A stretch of 64,000 nt of DNA from assembly GCF_024347315.1 (NCBI RefSeq), contig NZ_AP025460.1, forward strand, positions 124,001 to 188,000, written 5' to 3'. Origin of the DNA: Vibrio atlanticus (lineage in GTDB: Bacteria > Pseudomonadota > Gammaproteobacteria > Enterobacterales > Vibrionaceae). Of the stretch, positions 29,364 to 36,506 are shown one piece after another; the stretch's first letter is position 1; every line of letters begins with the position of its first letter. The translations under genes were made by a program, and so were the position numbers. The notes beneath the pieces were generated by a model. The model saw only the letters and a list, made by a program, of their open reading frames with translations. It did no database searches and was not told the origin of the DNA.

Positions 29364-30095
29364 TTAAACGGTTTCGACTTCTTTTGTGTCTGCCGCTGCT
29401 TTATCTTCCAGTTGGTCGATTGCAGCGCGGAAGTCACGAACGCCTGCTGTGATGCCGTCTTTGTGGCCAAAGATATTTGTCGATGCAACCATCACATCAA
29501 TATCTTCATTAAGCAGTTCTTCGATGTTGTGGTTACGGATACCGCCATCTACACATAGCTCACAGTTAGGGTTGCGTTCGTTGATGAGTTCACGTGCTTC
29601 GCGGATCATTGCAATCGCAGATTTGCGCCATAACCATTCATCATCGCCATCAGTAATGCCGTGAATAACAATGTGTAAACGGTCTAGGTAGTAGATAGAT
29701 TCTTTAACAAATGACACTGGCGTTAATGCACCAACGGTTAAACCAAATTTCATTCCGTGGTTTTGACAGTACTTAATGATGTAACACAGAGGAGCACCGA
29801 TAAAATGCTCAGCTGGTAGAATCAGCATGTCTGCACCAGCAGCTGCGATTTTATCGATAAATAATTTGTCGCAATCTTTGAAGTAAGCGTGAACTTCAAT
29901 TGGCTTTTCAGTGTAAGGACGAATGCCTTCAACAATTTGATGCCCCCCCATCAATTGCAGGTTTTTCAGGTCATGCATATCTGCTGCATCACAGTGGATG
30001 TAATCGGCACCAGCATCAGATACTTCTTTCACTACGTCTGCAATGTGGCCGTAATCTACGTGTGCTAATCCTGCGGCAATTTTTACTTTTTTCAT
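29364..30095 (-). CDS. Ribulose-phosphate 3-epimerase family protein
   Basis: The 243-residue TIM barrel is related to Rpe and AlsE. Metal and catalytic positions are kept: DYIHCDAAD (His and Asp), IEVHAYF (His) and LCVDGGIRNHNI (Asp). It diverges from housekeeping Rpe in the loop MHDLKNLQLMGGH and lacks the usual PGFGGQ phosphate loop, where it has HGITDGDDEW instead. It may therefore act on a ketose phosphate other than ribulose 5-phosphate, such as allulose 6-phosphate. It has an acidic C-terminal tail with KAAADTKEVETV. Confidence 0.8.
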   Translation of the reverse strand: MKKVKIAAGLAHVDYGHIADVVKEVSDAGADYIHCDAADMHDLKNLQLMGGHQIVEGIRPYTEKPIEVHAYFKDCDKLFIDKIAAAGADMLILPAEHFIGAPLCYIIKYCQNHGMKFGLTVGALTPVSFVKESIYYLDRLHIVIHGITDGDDEWLWRKSAIAMIREARELINERNPNCELCVDGGIRNHNIEELLNEDIDVMVASTNIFGHKDGITAGVRDFRAAIDQLEDKAAADTKEVETV

Positions 30096-30104
30096 GATTT
30101 ATCC

Positions 30105-30947
30105 TTAGTAACTAAAAGTGTTTTGGCATGTGTGTTGGCCTTCTTGCACTATCAAGCGAAGGTACTGGCCAATTCCACAGCCGTTGTTATTGGTAACAAT
30201 TAGATTAGCCATGCCTTTTAAAGCAGGGCTGGCATTAGCCATTGCGACAGGTTCTCCGACAAGTCGGAACATAGAGGCATCGTTGTCCCCATCCCCAAAA
30301 GCAATGGTGTTATGAGATGAAATTCTTTGGTCATTTAGCCACTGTTGAAGAGCGTGACCTTTGGTGGCTGCTTTAGACGTAATGTCCAATTTATTCGGTG
30401 TTGATAAGTCAGCTTGGAAGTGCGTTTTTAAGGAATCTCGTAACTGGTTTAGAGATTCTTTGTCTTGGCTAGACACTAATACTTTGTATACATCGCCACT
30501 GCGAGCGATGAGTTCGGTCAGCGTTGGGATAATCTGCAGCTCCATTGCGGCATTAATAACCTCAGCCTTTTTTTCTAAACCCTTTGTATGAGTTGATTCT
30601 TTTTGAGCAAAGATGCCTTTACTTGAATAGATGGTGAAGGCGAAATGTCCATCATTCAGTAAGCTCAACAGGCCCGTTAGTGATTCATGACTAATTGTGT
30701 GCTGATGTTGAACACGTTGTGTTTTAGGGTCATAAATATAGGCACCATTGCAGCAGATGATTGGTAGCGATAATTGAAGCTGGTCAACATATGGCATCAT
30801 CAGCTGGTGCGGTCTACCACTCGCCAAGCTCACCTGATATCCATTATTAACGGCAAGACAAATCGCTTGTTTGTTAGTCACGCAGATCTGCTCAGCATCA
30901 CTTAACAGTGTTCCATCTAAATCAATCATTACTGCTTGGTATTTCAT
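30105..30947 (-). CDS. Cof-type HAD phosphatase
   Basis: This is a class IIB HAD hydrolase of about 280 residues with motif I VMIDLDGTLLSD, motif II SLASGRPHQLM, cap domain in the middle, a conserved Lys in SKAATKGHALQQWL and motif IV IAFGDGDNDASMF. I start at the ATG at 30947 because GGAGAG lies just upstream; a longer frame upstream lacks a ribosome site. As first gene of the cluster it sits 10 bp before the epimerase. Such enzymes remove phosphate from sugar phosphates and often have broad range. Confidence 0.88.
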   Translation of the reverse strand: MKYQAVMIDLDGTLLSDAEQICVTNKQAICLAVNNGYQVSLASGRPHQLMMPYVDQLQLSLPIICCNGAYIYDPKTQRVQHQHTISHESLTGLLSLLNDGHFAFTIYSSKGIFAQKESTHTKGLEKKAEVINAAMELQIIPTLTELIARSGDVYKVLVSSQDKESLNQLRDSLKTHFQADLSTPNKLDITSKAATKGHALQQWLNDQRISSHNTIAFGDGDNDASMFRLVGEPVAMANASPALKGMANLIVTNNNGCGIGQYLRLIVQEGQHTCQNTFSY

Positions 30948-31063
30948 TTTACTCTCCAGTGACTTCTTATGACGCAAATCGACTATAAATGGTCAAATGC
31001 AGTCACGTAAAGTCATTTTTGATTTATTGTGAACAAAATAATGGTTCCGATCACACATTTCGA

Positions 31064-31150
31064 GTCAAATTAATTCAAAGGAGTTCATTTTGAGAATCTA
31101 ATTGCTCAAAAGTTCATAATGCGTCAAAATAATTCAAAAGAACTTAATGG
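31064..31150. promoter_or_regulatory. Candidate operators of the sugar cluster repressor
   Basis: Two direct repeats of about 28 bp (31064-31091 and 31123-31150) share GTCAAA.TAATTCAAA.GA and agree at 20 of 28 positions, spaced 59 bp apart. A third partial match, CTCAAAAGTTCAT, lies between them (31105-31117). The repeats fill the gap between the divergent enzyme operon and the DeoR gene, where a DeoR-family repressor would be expected to bind and loop. Confidence 0.55.
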
Positions 31151-31158
31151 TATGAACA

Positions 31159-31935
31159 ATGAATGAAGCTCAGCGTCATAGAAGCTTGTTAGATCATCTA
31201 ACGAGTCATACGTTTATAACGACAAATGACTATGTGAAGATGTTAGATATCTCTTTATCTACAGCTCGTCGGGACATTACAAAGTTGGCGGAAGAAGGGA
31301 GGCTGAAAAAAATCCGTAATGGGGCAGAGGTAATCAATTTTGACTCGTCCCTAGCCGCAACTCATGCACCAAGCAGCTTTATCCCCTGCGAAACAGATAT
31401 AGAAAGCTATGTAGCGAAAAAGCGAATTGCTAAAGCTGCGGCAGATATGTGTGAAGAACACGACAGTATTATTGTGAGTGGTAGCAATACGACTTTTTTG
31501 ATGGGAGAGCATTTAGCGCATCGTGATGTGCAAGTTGTGACGAATTTTATGCCATTGGCTTATCAGCTGATTAGTCAAGATCATCAAAGTATCATCATAC
31601 TTGGTGGCCAATATCTACCCGAACGTCAGATCACTATTTCTCCAGATGAAGAAGCAGCAGATGACCATAAAAGTCGTTTTGTCTTCTTTACGGGTACGGG
31701 TGTTACGACAGCTGGTGTGCATACCTCTGATCTATTGGTCTATATGGCAGAGAAAAAGCTGCTGGAGTATGGTGATCGTATTGTGGCTCTGATAGATAGC
31801 AGCAAAGTAGGTAAGCATGGTGGGAAGTTACTCGCTACCGCTTCTCAGATTGACACATTGATTACAGATGACGGCGCTGACCCTAAGGTGCTTGATGCTT
31901 TACGAGAACTTGGTGTGAAGATACTGGTAGTTTAG
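31159..31935 (+). CDS. DeoR-family repressor, UlaR-like
   Basis: The 258-residue protein has an N-terminal helix-turn-helix (ITTNDYVKMLDISLSTARRDITKLAEEGRLKKIRNGA) and a C-terminal sugar-phosphate sensor domain (IAKAAADMCEEHDSIIVSGSNTTFLMGEHL; ALIDSSKVGKHGGKL). It resembles UlaR of E. coli over its length, including KKIRNGAEVI and the IIILGGQY stretch. It is divergent from the sugar operon and separated from it by the repeats described above, so it probably represses the cluster until a phosphorylated sugar binds. Confidence 0.9.
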   Translation: MNEAQRHRSLLDHLTSHTFITTNDYVKMLDISLSTARRDITKLAEEGRLKKIRNGAEVINFDSSLAATHAPSSFIPCETDIESYVAKKRIAKAAADMCEEHDSIIVSGSNTTFLMGEHLAHRDVQVVTNFMPLAYQLISQDHQSIIILGGQYLPERQITISPDEEAADDHKSRFVFFTGTGVTTAGVHTSDLLVYMAEKKLLEYGDRIVALIDSSKVGKHGGKLLATASQIDTLITDDGADPKVLDALRELGVKILVV

Positions 31936-31942
31936 TTACGTG

Positions 31943-32050
31943 GAGAGTGCTGTTGCGGCGTTTGTTTTTGCTTTTGTCGTACTCTTGATTCTAGTAGAAC
32001 ATTATTACTGGCCGTGTGTGTGTTGTCCGAACCAAACCGCGGAAGAGTAA
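31943..32050 (+). pseudogene. Decayed 3' remnant of psiE
   Basis: The frame from 31943 to a TAA at 32048-32050 encodes ESAVAAFVFAFVVLLI and then LVEHYYWPCV, matching the PsiE C-terminus LSVAAFILAAATLLI and RVGHHYWPYV encoded at 18780-18887. Nucleotides such as CTTGATTC.AGTAG and CATTA.TACTGGCC are also kept. It has no start of its own and begins 8 bp after the DeoR stop, so only the 3' third survives. Together with intact psiE it brackets the whole sugar cluster. Confidence 0.8.
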
Positions 32051-32359
32051 ATTTCTTCAGATCATAGCTTTGTAAATGAAGTTCAGTGATGTTGTGGGGC
32101 TGAATAGAAGTTAATTGAACAAAAAATAGTCATTTTATTCAAATAACGCTTTACAACCTGGTCAGGATCACCAAGAATGTGCTTGCTCTGTTTTCAGGGT
32201 TATTAAATGAAACATCCAGTTGTAAAGTAAAACCCTTAGTATTGCTTCATTGTTATTCTCAGTGTTTCCCTTGGCTTCATAGATACATTAAATAATTCAA
32301 GCTTTCAGCGCATCGCACTTTTGGCGATTAATTTTTTATTTTTATATAAGGGACACATC

Positions 32360-32572
32360 ATGTCTAACAAAACAAACGGCGTAGTAAAATGGTTTAACGA
32401 AGAGAAAGGCTTCGGTTTCCTAACTCAAGACAACGGCGGCGCTGACGTATTCGTACACTTCCGTGCAATCGCTTCTGAAGGTTTCAAGACTCTTAAAGAA
32501 GGCCAACAAGTGTCTTTCGAAGTAGAGCAAGGCCAAAAAGGTCTTCAAGCTGCAAACGTTGTAGCTCTATAA
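32360..32572 (+). CDS. Cold-shock protein, CspA family
   Basis: The 70-residue protein is a single cold-shock domain that binds single-stranded RNA and DNA, with RNP1 KGFGFLTQ and RNP2 VFVHFRAI. The ATG at 32360 has AAGGGAC 7 nt upstream; an in-frame codon upstream would add an unlikely hydrophobic leader. The about 300 nt before it hold no gene apart from the psiE remnant, so a long structured leader, usual for cspA mRNAs, is likely, although I cannot fix its start. Confidence 0.95.
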   Translation: MSNKTNGVVKWFNEEKGFGFLTQDNGGADVFVHFRAIASEGFKTLKEGQQVSFEVEQGQKGLQAANVVAL

Positions 32573-32583
32573 GATTTTAAGTC

Positions 32584-32611
32584 GGCGCAGGTTGCAATAG
32601 CAACTTGCGTC
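32584..32611 (+). terminator. Terminator of the cold-shock gene
   Basis: GGCGCAGGTTGC (32584-32595) pairs with GCAACTTGCGTC (32600-32611), including two G-U pairs, around AATA; a T/C-rich stretch follows. Confidence 0.6.
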
Positions 32612-32810
32612 ACTTTCTCTCTCAAACCAGTTTCCCCTCAGTTTTACCGTAACATTCTCCTCCACTTGCAACACCTCCTCTAAATATTAAAAATCCTTTT
32701 GTACACCTGATCAGTTCTATCTATCGCTGTATCTATTTTTTGTGCTAAGTACATCTCCTGCGTAACAACCTGCTCAACTTACTCATCCTGATTGTCATTA
32801 TTGTATCCAT

Positions 32811-32837
32811 AAAAAAAGCCCCTAAAACTAGGAGCTT
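32811..32837 (-). terminator. Original chromosomal terminator of yicC, now past the island
   Basis: AAGCCCCTA (32816-32824) pairs with TAGGAGCTT (32829-32837) with one mismatch, and on the minus strand a run of seven T's follows. No minus-strand gene ends here now. In the empty site, yicC would end about 65 bp upstream of it. Confidence 0.7.
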
Positions 32838-32900
32838 ATCTTGATCTAATCAACACTGATTCAGCTAGTGGCTATCCACAGTGTGTTACTGACGAACTGT

Positions 32901-32920
32901 TATTCAATGTTCTGGATCTG
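32901..32920. repeat. attL of the yicC island
   Basis: TATTCAATGTTCTGGATCTG, identical to 41331-41350. The preceding base (32900) is T, so in the empty site the yicC reading frame would read GAA TAA, still a stop. Confidence 0.92.
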
Positions 32921-33050
32921 AATGTATTTTATCGAGATTAAGCCAAATTAAATCAATGTGTTATGTTCTTATTATTGGTTTTTTTGATATTTACCTGCCA
33001 TTTCTGTCACCTTTTTTGTGCAAGATTTTTGTTTGATTTTTGAGATCAAA

Positions 33051-33072
33051 AAACGCCACATATGTGGCGTTT
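33051..33072 (-). terminator. Terminator of the relaxase operon
   Basis: AAACGCCACATATGTGGCGTTT is a perfect 22-bp palindrome; on the minus strand it runs into a row of T's. It lies 30 bp after the 122-residue gene. Confidence 0.8.
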
Positions 33073-33101
33073 AAGTATAGCTTTGTTAGAGCCTACGAAG
33101 G

Positions 33102-33470
33102 TCAAAACGATAAATCTGAGGAATCATCCCATTGATGTCTTTTGAGCTCAGCTAGAGCTGTGGCTCGTTCTCCCTCACGGGGAATACCATTCAGTCTTTC
33201 GTGATGAGAGCGAGGACAGTACGCGTACATATCAGAAGATTCAAATTTTCTAATCATATCTTGCTTAAAAAGCTCTACTTCATGTAAGAACTCTTCCGAG
33301 CGACTTAGATCACCATTTATGATTAATCTTTTAAAGACCTCTTGGATTAGTTCATAGTATTGATCATGCATGATGCTGAAGTAGGGATGACTTATATGAG
33401 TATCCCTTAGTTCCTTTTTATAGTTATGTAGTGCATTAATCATTGTTTTTTCGTTATTTACCAAGCTCAT
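33102..33470 (-). CDS. Hypothetical protein cotranscribed with the relaxase
   Basis: I do not recognise this 122-residue protein. It appears helical and charged (LHNYKKELRDTHISHPYFSIMHDQYYELIQEVFKRL), and the C-terminal part holds YAYCPRSHHERL, with a lone Cys and His pair that does not make a clear zinc site. Its start overlaps the end of the relaxase gene by 17 bp, so the two are translationally coupled and probably work together, for example in DNA processing or mobilization. No signal peptide or membrane helix is seen. Confidence 0.65.
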   Translation of the reverse strand: MSLVNNEKTMINALHNYKKELRDTHISHPYFSIMHDQYYELIQEVFKRLIINGDLSRSEEFLHEVELFKQDMIRKFESSDMYAYCPRSHHERLNGIPREGERATALAELKRHQWDDSSDLSF

Positions 33471-34260
33471 TATATGTACCTTTGTTGTAGTTATTATTGG
33501 TATTAGTGTTTATTATTTCTTTTTCTCTTTGACTCAGTATTTTTTTTGTCTTTAGTAGTTTATTCAGAGTTAAAGATAATCTTTTTGATGCTGACTTTTC
33601 TAGGGCCCACTCTTGCCGCGTCAAGCGCCTCTTTTTTGGGCCGATTCTGGTTAACCCACAGAAGACGCCAACTTGTTCTTGATATTCATCTTGGTATTCT
33701 CTCATTGCATTTTTATATGCTCTGACCTTTTCTTTAGCAGAGGCCGAATCTAATTTATCACGAGCTTGTATGCCTTGATGAACCGTGCTGATATTAAGGT
33801 GATTAGAAGAGCTATCTAATTCCGGTACAACGTAAAAATGGCAATGTGGAAAACCGTCATTTTCATCAGTATGGAGCACTAGGGATTTGTACCTCGAACC
33901 ATATTTTTTCTTCAAAAACTGATGATTGAGTTTTATCCACATCCTAAACTTATTACAGTTTGGATTAAATATGCTTAGTGCTTTAGGGTAGCTAACGACT
34001 CCTGCCAGTATTATTTGTGCATCTTTGCGAAGCTTTCTGCCTATCTTATCTTTTGCTTTTTTAGCTTGAGACTCTGCTTGTTTTACAACGTCAGTTGGTT
34101 TTTTTCCATAGAGCAAATGATACGGCTTTGGTTGTTCTATATGTGGGCATGCACCTACAGCTCGTTCGCATTCTTCAGCAATCGCTTTAGCTGATTGTTT
34201 TTTATTGTTTCTTGAAGATATACTTGCATAAGTTTCTATATGTATAAATTGATAACTCAT
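33454..34260 (-). CDS. MobV/Pre-like relaxase
   Basis: The 268-residue protein carries HTDENDGFPHCHFYVVPEL at residues 130-148. This matches the HxDE...PHxH motif of MobV (Pre/Mob) relaxases: His130, Asp132, Glu133, His139 and His141. The N-terminal half shows a basic region (KKAKDKIGRKLRKDAQIIL) and the C-terminal third is Lys/Asn-rich. MobV enzymes nick one strand at an oriT so that a plasmid or island can be moved by a helper transfer system. Palindromes lie in the 440 bp just upstream. It is shorter than plasmid MobV proteins (often above 400 residues), so it may be a minimal form, or a rolling-circle initiator instead. Confidence 0.72.
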   Translation of the reverse strand: MSYQFIHIETYASISSRNNKKQSAKAIAEECERAVGACPHIEQPKPYHLLYGKKPTDVVKQAESQAKKAKDKIGRKLRKDAQIILAGVVSYPKALSIFNPNCNKFRMWIKLNHQFLKKKYGSRYKSLVLHTDENDGFPHCHFYVVPELDSSSNHLNISTVHQGIQARDKLDSASAKEKVRAYKNAMREYQDEYQEQVGVFCGLTRIGPKKRRLTRQEWALEKSASKRLSLTLNKLLKTKKILSQREKEIINTNTNNNYNKGTYNELGK

Positions 34261-34341
34261 TTTAATGGCACCTTTATTGTTATTATGATGGCGCTAAAAT
34301 AACAAAAAATCTTTTTGTTATTTTAAGTGTCTAACTAGATT

Positions 34342-34364
34342 ATTAAGAGCGTTAGCGTCTTAAT
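34342..34364. repeat. Inverted repeat upstream of the relaxase
   Basis: ATTAAGA and TCTTAAT form 7-bp arms around the 9-nt loop GCGTTAGCG. It lies between the relaxase start and the larger palindrome and may belong to the same transfer or control region. Confidence 0.45.
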
Positions 34365-34444
34365 CAGACGTTTATGAAGTATGAATAAACATAGTCTGTC
34401 ACTATGTTTATATTATGAGCTATTAATTGTTATAGGTAAATAAA

Positions 34445-34477
34445 AATATTAACATACGGCTAACGTATACTAATATT
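34445..34477. other. Candidate oriT palindrome upstream of the relaxase
   Basis: AATATTAACATACG (34445-34458) and CGTATACTAATATT (34464-34477) are 14-bp inverted arms with two mismatches and a 5-nt centre. pMV158-type MobV origins also carry an inverted repeat just upstream of the mob gene. The role is inferred from position and shape only. Confidence 0.4.
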
Positions 34478-34611
34478 ATTACTGACTTTTAATTTTTGGG
34501 GGGTAAAATAACTTTGCGGCCAACTGGAAATATCTTGGTTTGTTAATTTTAACTTACCACTAGGTATTATTAATTAAGTTGATTTTAGGTGTGTTAGGAT
34601 TTGGGTTGATT

Positions 34612-34629
34612 CGGCAAGTATTCTTGCCG
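34612..34629. repeat. Perfect hairpin in the island intergenic region
   Basis: CGGCAAG-TATT-CTTGCCG is a perfect 7-bp stem with a 4-nt loop in AT-rich DNA (the 34630-34700 stretch is almost all A and T). No T-run follows, so it is not a typical terminator; it may be a protein-binding or origin element. Confidence 0.45.
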
Positions 34630-34701
34630 GCCTAATAACCTTGAAATCAAATTAAATCTAATTAAATATTGATTTCAATAAATCTATTTTTAATTGAAAA
34701 T

Positions 34702-35007
34702 TTAAATTGAGCAATTTCCTTTCCTTCTTTTCCTTCCTATTTCAAACATACTTTTTACTTCTTTTTCAAGCTCATCTCTATCGACTTGATAGCTGTTGGC
34801 TATATGTTCGATGCTTTTGCAATGTTGCCACATGACGCGAGGGCTAAACTCAATTTGATTTTCATATTTTGTACAACATCGTTCCCTCTCTTTATGTTTA
34901 TCAATGATGAAGTAAGTGTTGCAGATCCATTCGCCCTTAGGTGACTTCTTTCCTCTCAGTCGGCTTATGTACTCTTGTGCGGCCATCATCAATGTTAATT
35001 TACTCAT
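34702..35007 (-). CDS. Hypothetical island protein
   Basis: This 101-residue protein has no family that I recognise. It is basic, with CCTKYENQIEFSPRVMWQHCKSIEHIANSYQVDRDELEKEV in the middle and a Lys/Arg-rich end (GRKRRKGNCSI). The ordering of short helices could form a DNA-binding fold, but that is a guess. It lies 66 bp downstream of the AlpA-type gene on the same strand. Confidence 0.6.
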   Translation of the reverse strand: MSKLTLMMAAQEYISRLRGKKSPKGEWICNTYFIIDKHKERERCCTKYENQIEFSPRVMWQHCKSIEHIANSYQVDRDELEKEVKSMFEIGRKRRKGNCSI

Positions 35008-35073
35008 ACTTGTTTTCCTCTTTCGATTAGTTGTGCCAGCCTAGCGGCTGAACTAAGCCATATCATTTAGTGT

Positions 35074-35298
35074 TTATGCTGCTGCATCGAGTTTGTTTAC
35101 TTCGAGCCAGTTTTCAATATCGCTAAAGCGCCACCCAATTAATCGTGATCTAATGGCGACAGGAGATGGAAAATTTTTATCTTGTCTCAAACGCCATAAA
35201 GTTGTCTTACTTACACCTAGTAAATTGGCCAACTCTGTTTGTCTAATTAATCTGATATTGTTAATAATGTCGTTTGTTGGGTGTGTTAAATTGTTCAT
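35074..35298 (-). CDS. AlpA-family regulator/excisionase
   Basis: The 74-residue protein is a single MerR-like winged helix-turn-helix of the AlpA type: IRLIRQTELANLLGVSKTTLWRLRQDKNFPSPVAI followed by GWRFSDIENWLE. AlpA proteins of integrated elements activate integrase expression or act as the directionality factor for excision. The gene is divergent from the sigma-like gene. Either role would fit the island. Confidence 0.85.
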   Translation of the reverse strand: MNNLTHPTNDIINNIRLIRQTELANLLGVSKTTLWRLRQDKNFPSPVAIRSRLIGWRFSDIENWLEVNKLDAAA

Positions 35299-35418
35299 GT
35301 ACTCTTCCTGTCTAGTTGATCCTCTATAGGTTAGGAGTCCCTTAGGAGGGCATGACCGGAAAATTTATTTAGATAAAATTTCATTTAATTTTTAACCAAT
35401 TGATATTAAGGGTTTTTT

Positions 35419-36111
35419 TTGGAAGGTAATAGAAAGCTTCTTGAGCTAATAGTTGATGCAGCTAATGGCGGTGAAAGGGAATTTAACAAGCTGGTGACTC
35501 TTTATTCAGAACGAGTTCATCTGGAAATTTCTAAATTCATGAAAAAAAACGACTTTCATAAGATACTCTACGTAGACTATGAAATGGCAATTGACGATGT
35601 AGCTGCAACCGTTTGGTTAGAAATGCACAAGACTATCAAAAGGGGGAAGTTGTCTTTTGACGAGGTAAGCTCGTTTAATAATTACCTAGAAATTGTCTGT
35701 CGTCATAGGACTTATAGGTTTATGGCGAAGCGAATATCCCACCGTACGTATAAAGGAAAGTTGATAGAGCAAAAGCATGAGTACAGTGATGATAATGATA
35801 TAGGAAAGTTAATTGGAGATAGAAGAATCAATGATTCAAACCGAAAAATGATTAGGTTTGAAAGCCTAGATGAAATGGAAGGAGTGCTTGAATCTATAAA
35901 TAGACAGTCTCCTGAAGACGCATTGATTGACGAACAACTATCCCGAACAATTTTGGAGAGCCTTACAGAGCAAGAGCGTAATGTATTTGAGCTTATGCTG
36001 GAAAAAGATTATCAAACAGATGTTGCCAATGAGCTGGGTGTGGATGTAAGGACTATTTTTAACAGAGTTAAAGCTATTGAAACTAAGGCAAAAAGGCATC
36101 GAAGAAAATAA
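35419..36111 (+). CDS. Sigma-70-like (ECF-type) regulator
   Basis: The 230-residue protein begins at a TTG with AAGGG 6 nt upstream. Residues about 15-100 look like sigma region 2 (GEREFNKLVTLYSERVHLEI, VAATVWLEMHKTI) and residues 175-226 like region 4 with a helix-turn-helix (LTEQERNVFELMLEKDYQTDVANELGVDVRTIFNRVK). No anti-sigma gene is next to it. It directly precedes the retron promoter region and may drive island genes, but I see no target promoter motif that I can trust. Confidence 0.72.
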   Translation: MEGNRKLLELIVDAANGGEREFNKLVTLYSERVHLEISKFMKKNDFHKILYVDYEMAIDDVAATVWLEMHKTIKRGKLSFDEVSSFNNYLEIVCRHRTYRFMAKRISHRTYKGKLIEQKHEYSDDNDIGKLIGDRRINDSNRKMIRFESLDEMEGVLESINRQSPEDALIDEQLSRTILESLTEQERNVFELMLEKDYQTDVANELGVDVRTIFNRVKAIETKAKRHRRK

Positions 36112-36237
36112 CGTGTCAGTGTTACTTTTGATTTATCTTTAGTTAATGATTAGTAAGCCTTTGTTTAATATTTATTTTTTCCGAAAATCGATACTAACAA
36201 GTGATATTTTTAAATTAGATAGTACTATTAAGAGCTT

Positions 36238-36266
36238 TTGCTTTCTTTTACCGAATCAACTAAAAT
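36238..36266 (+). promoter_or_regulatory. Promoter of the retron RNA
   Basis: TTGCTT (36238-36243), a 17-bp spacer and TAAAAT (36261-36266) form a sigma-70-type promoter. The expected start, about 36272, coincides with the first base of the a1 repeat. Confidence 0.7.
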
Positions 36267-36271
36267 CAGGT

Positions 36272-36453
36272 AGCTCTTTAGTGTAATTTAGATTGAATTT
36301 CAAAAGTTTAGTCTAGTCTGGCGATGCGCCAAACTCTCATTTATTGGGCACATTTGCAGTTGCGGAACAACATTTTAGACCCGTAACCGCTGCTCATGCT
36401 TCACAGACGCTTACGGATCTAAAATGTTATTCCGCGGCTTCTAGTAAAGAGCT
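36272..36453 (+). ncRNA. Retron msr-msd RNA
   Basis: The flanking inverted repeats a1 (AGCTCTTTA, 36272-36280) and a2 (TAAAGAGCT, 36445-36453) are perfectly complementary. The G after a1 (36281, in TTTAG) is the probable branching guanosine. The msr contains the small hairpin TGGCG-ATG-CGCCA (36319-36331). The msd holds a long hairpin: 36362-36386 with 36411-36435, 25-nt arms with 23 pairs, two C-A mismatches and a 24-nt loop. The reverse transcriptase gene follows, so reverse transcription would give a branched msDNA of roughly 80-90 nt. Exact ends of the DNA are inferred. Confidence 0.9.
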
Positions 36454-36457
36454 CTGT

Positions 36458-36485
36458 GTGACTTGGGAGCTTTCTCCCAAGTCAC
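36458..36485 (+). other. Hairpin between retron RNA and reverse transcriptase gene
   Basis: GTGACTTGGGAG (36458-36469) pairs perfectly with CTCCCAAGTCAC (36474-36485) around CTTT. Only CTTTAAC follows, with no real T-run, so it may be an attenuator or a processing or stability element that separates the RNA from the mRNA. Confidence 0.65.
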
Positions 36486-36506
36486 CTTTAACAAAACAAG
36501 AACTTA

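Noticed and set aside
31028..31056. CRP-like site upstream of the sugar cluster
   Set aside because: TGTGA and TCACA half-sites are present but about 18 bp apart instead of 6, so this is not a normal CRP site.
34612..34629. Hairpin as Rho-independent terminator
   Set aside because: No T-run follows on either strand and no gene ends beside it.
36362..36435. Long hairpin read as a terminator of the sigma-like gene
   Set aside because: It has no T-run, is 250 bp beyond the gene, has paired a1/a2 repeats around it and a retron RT behind it; msd fits far better.
36112..36506. Protein-coding frame at 36344-36535 in the retron leader
   Set aside because: The frame runs through the msd hairpin and into the RT start, has no ribosome site and its codons follow the hairpin complementarity.
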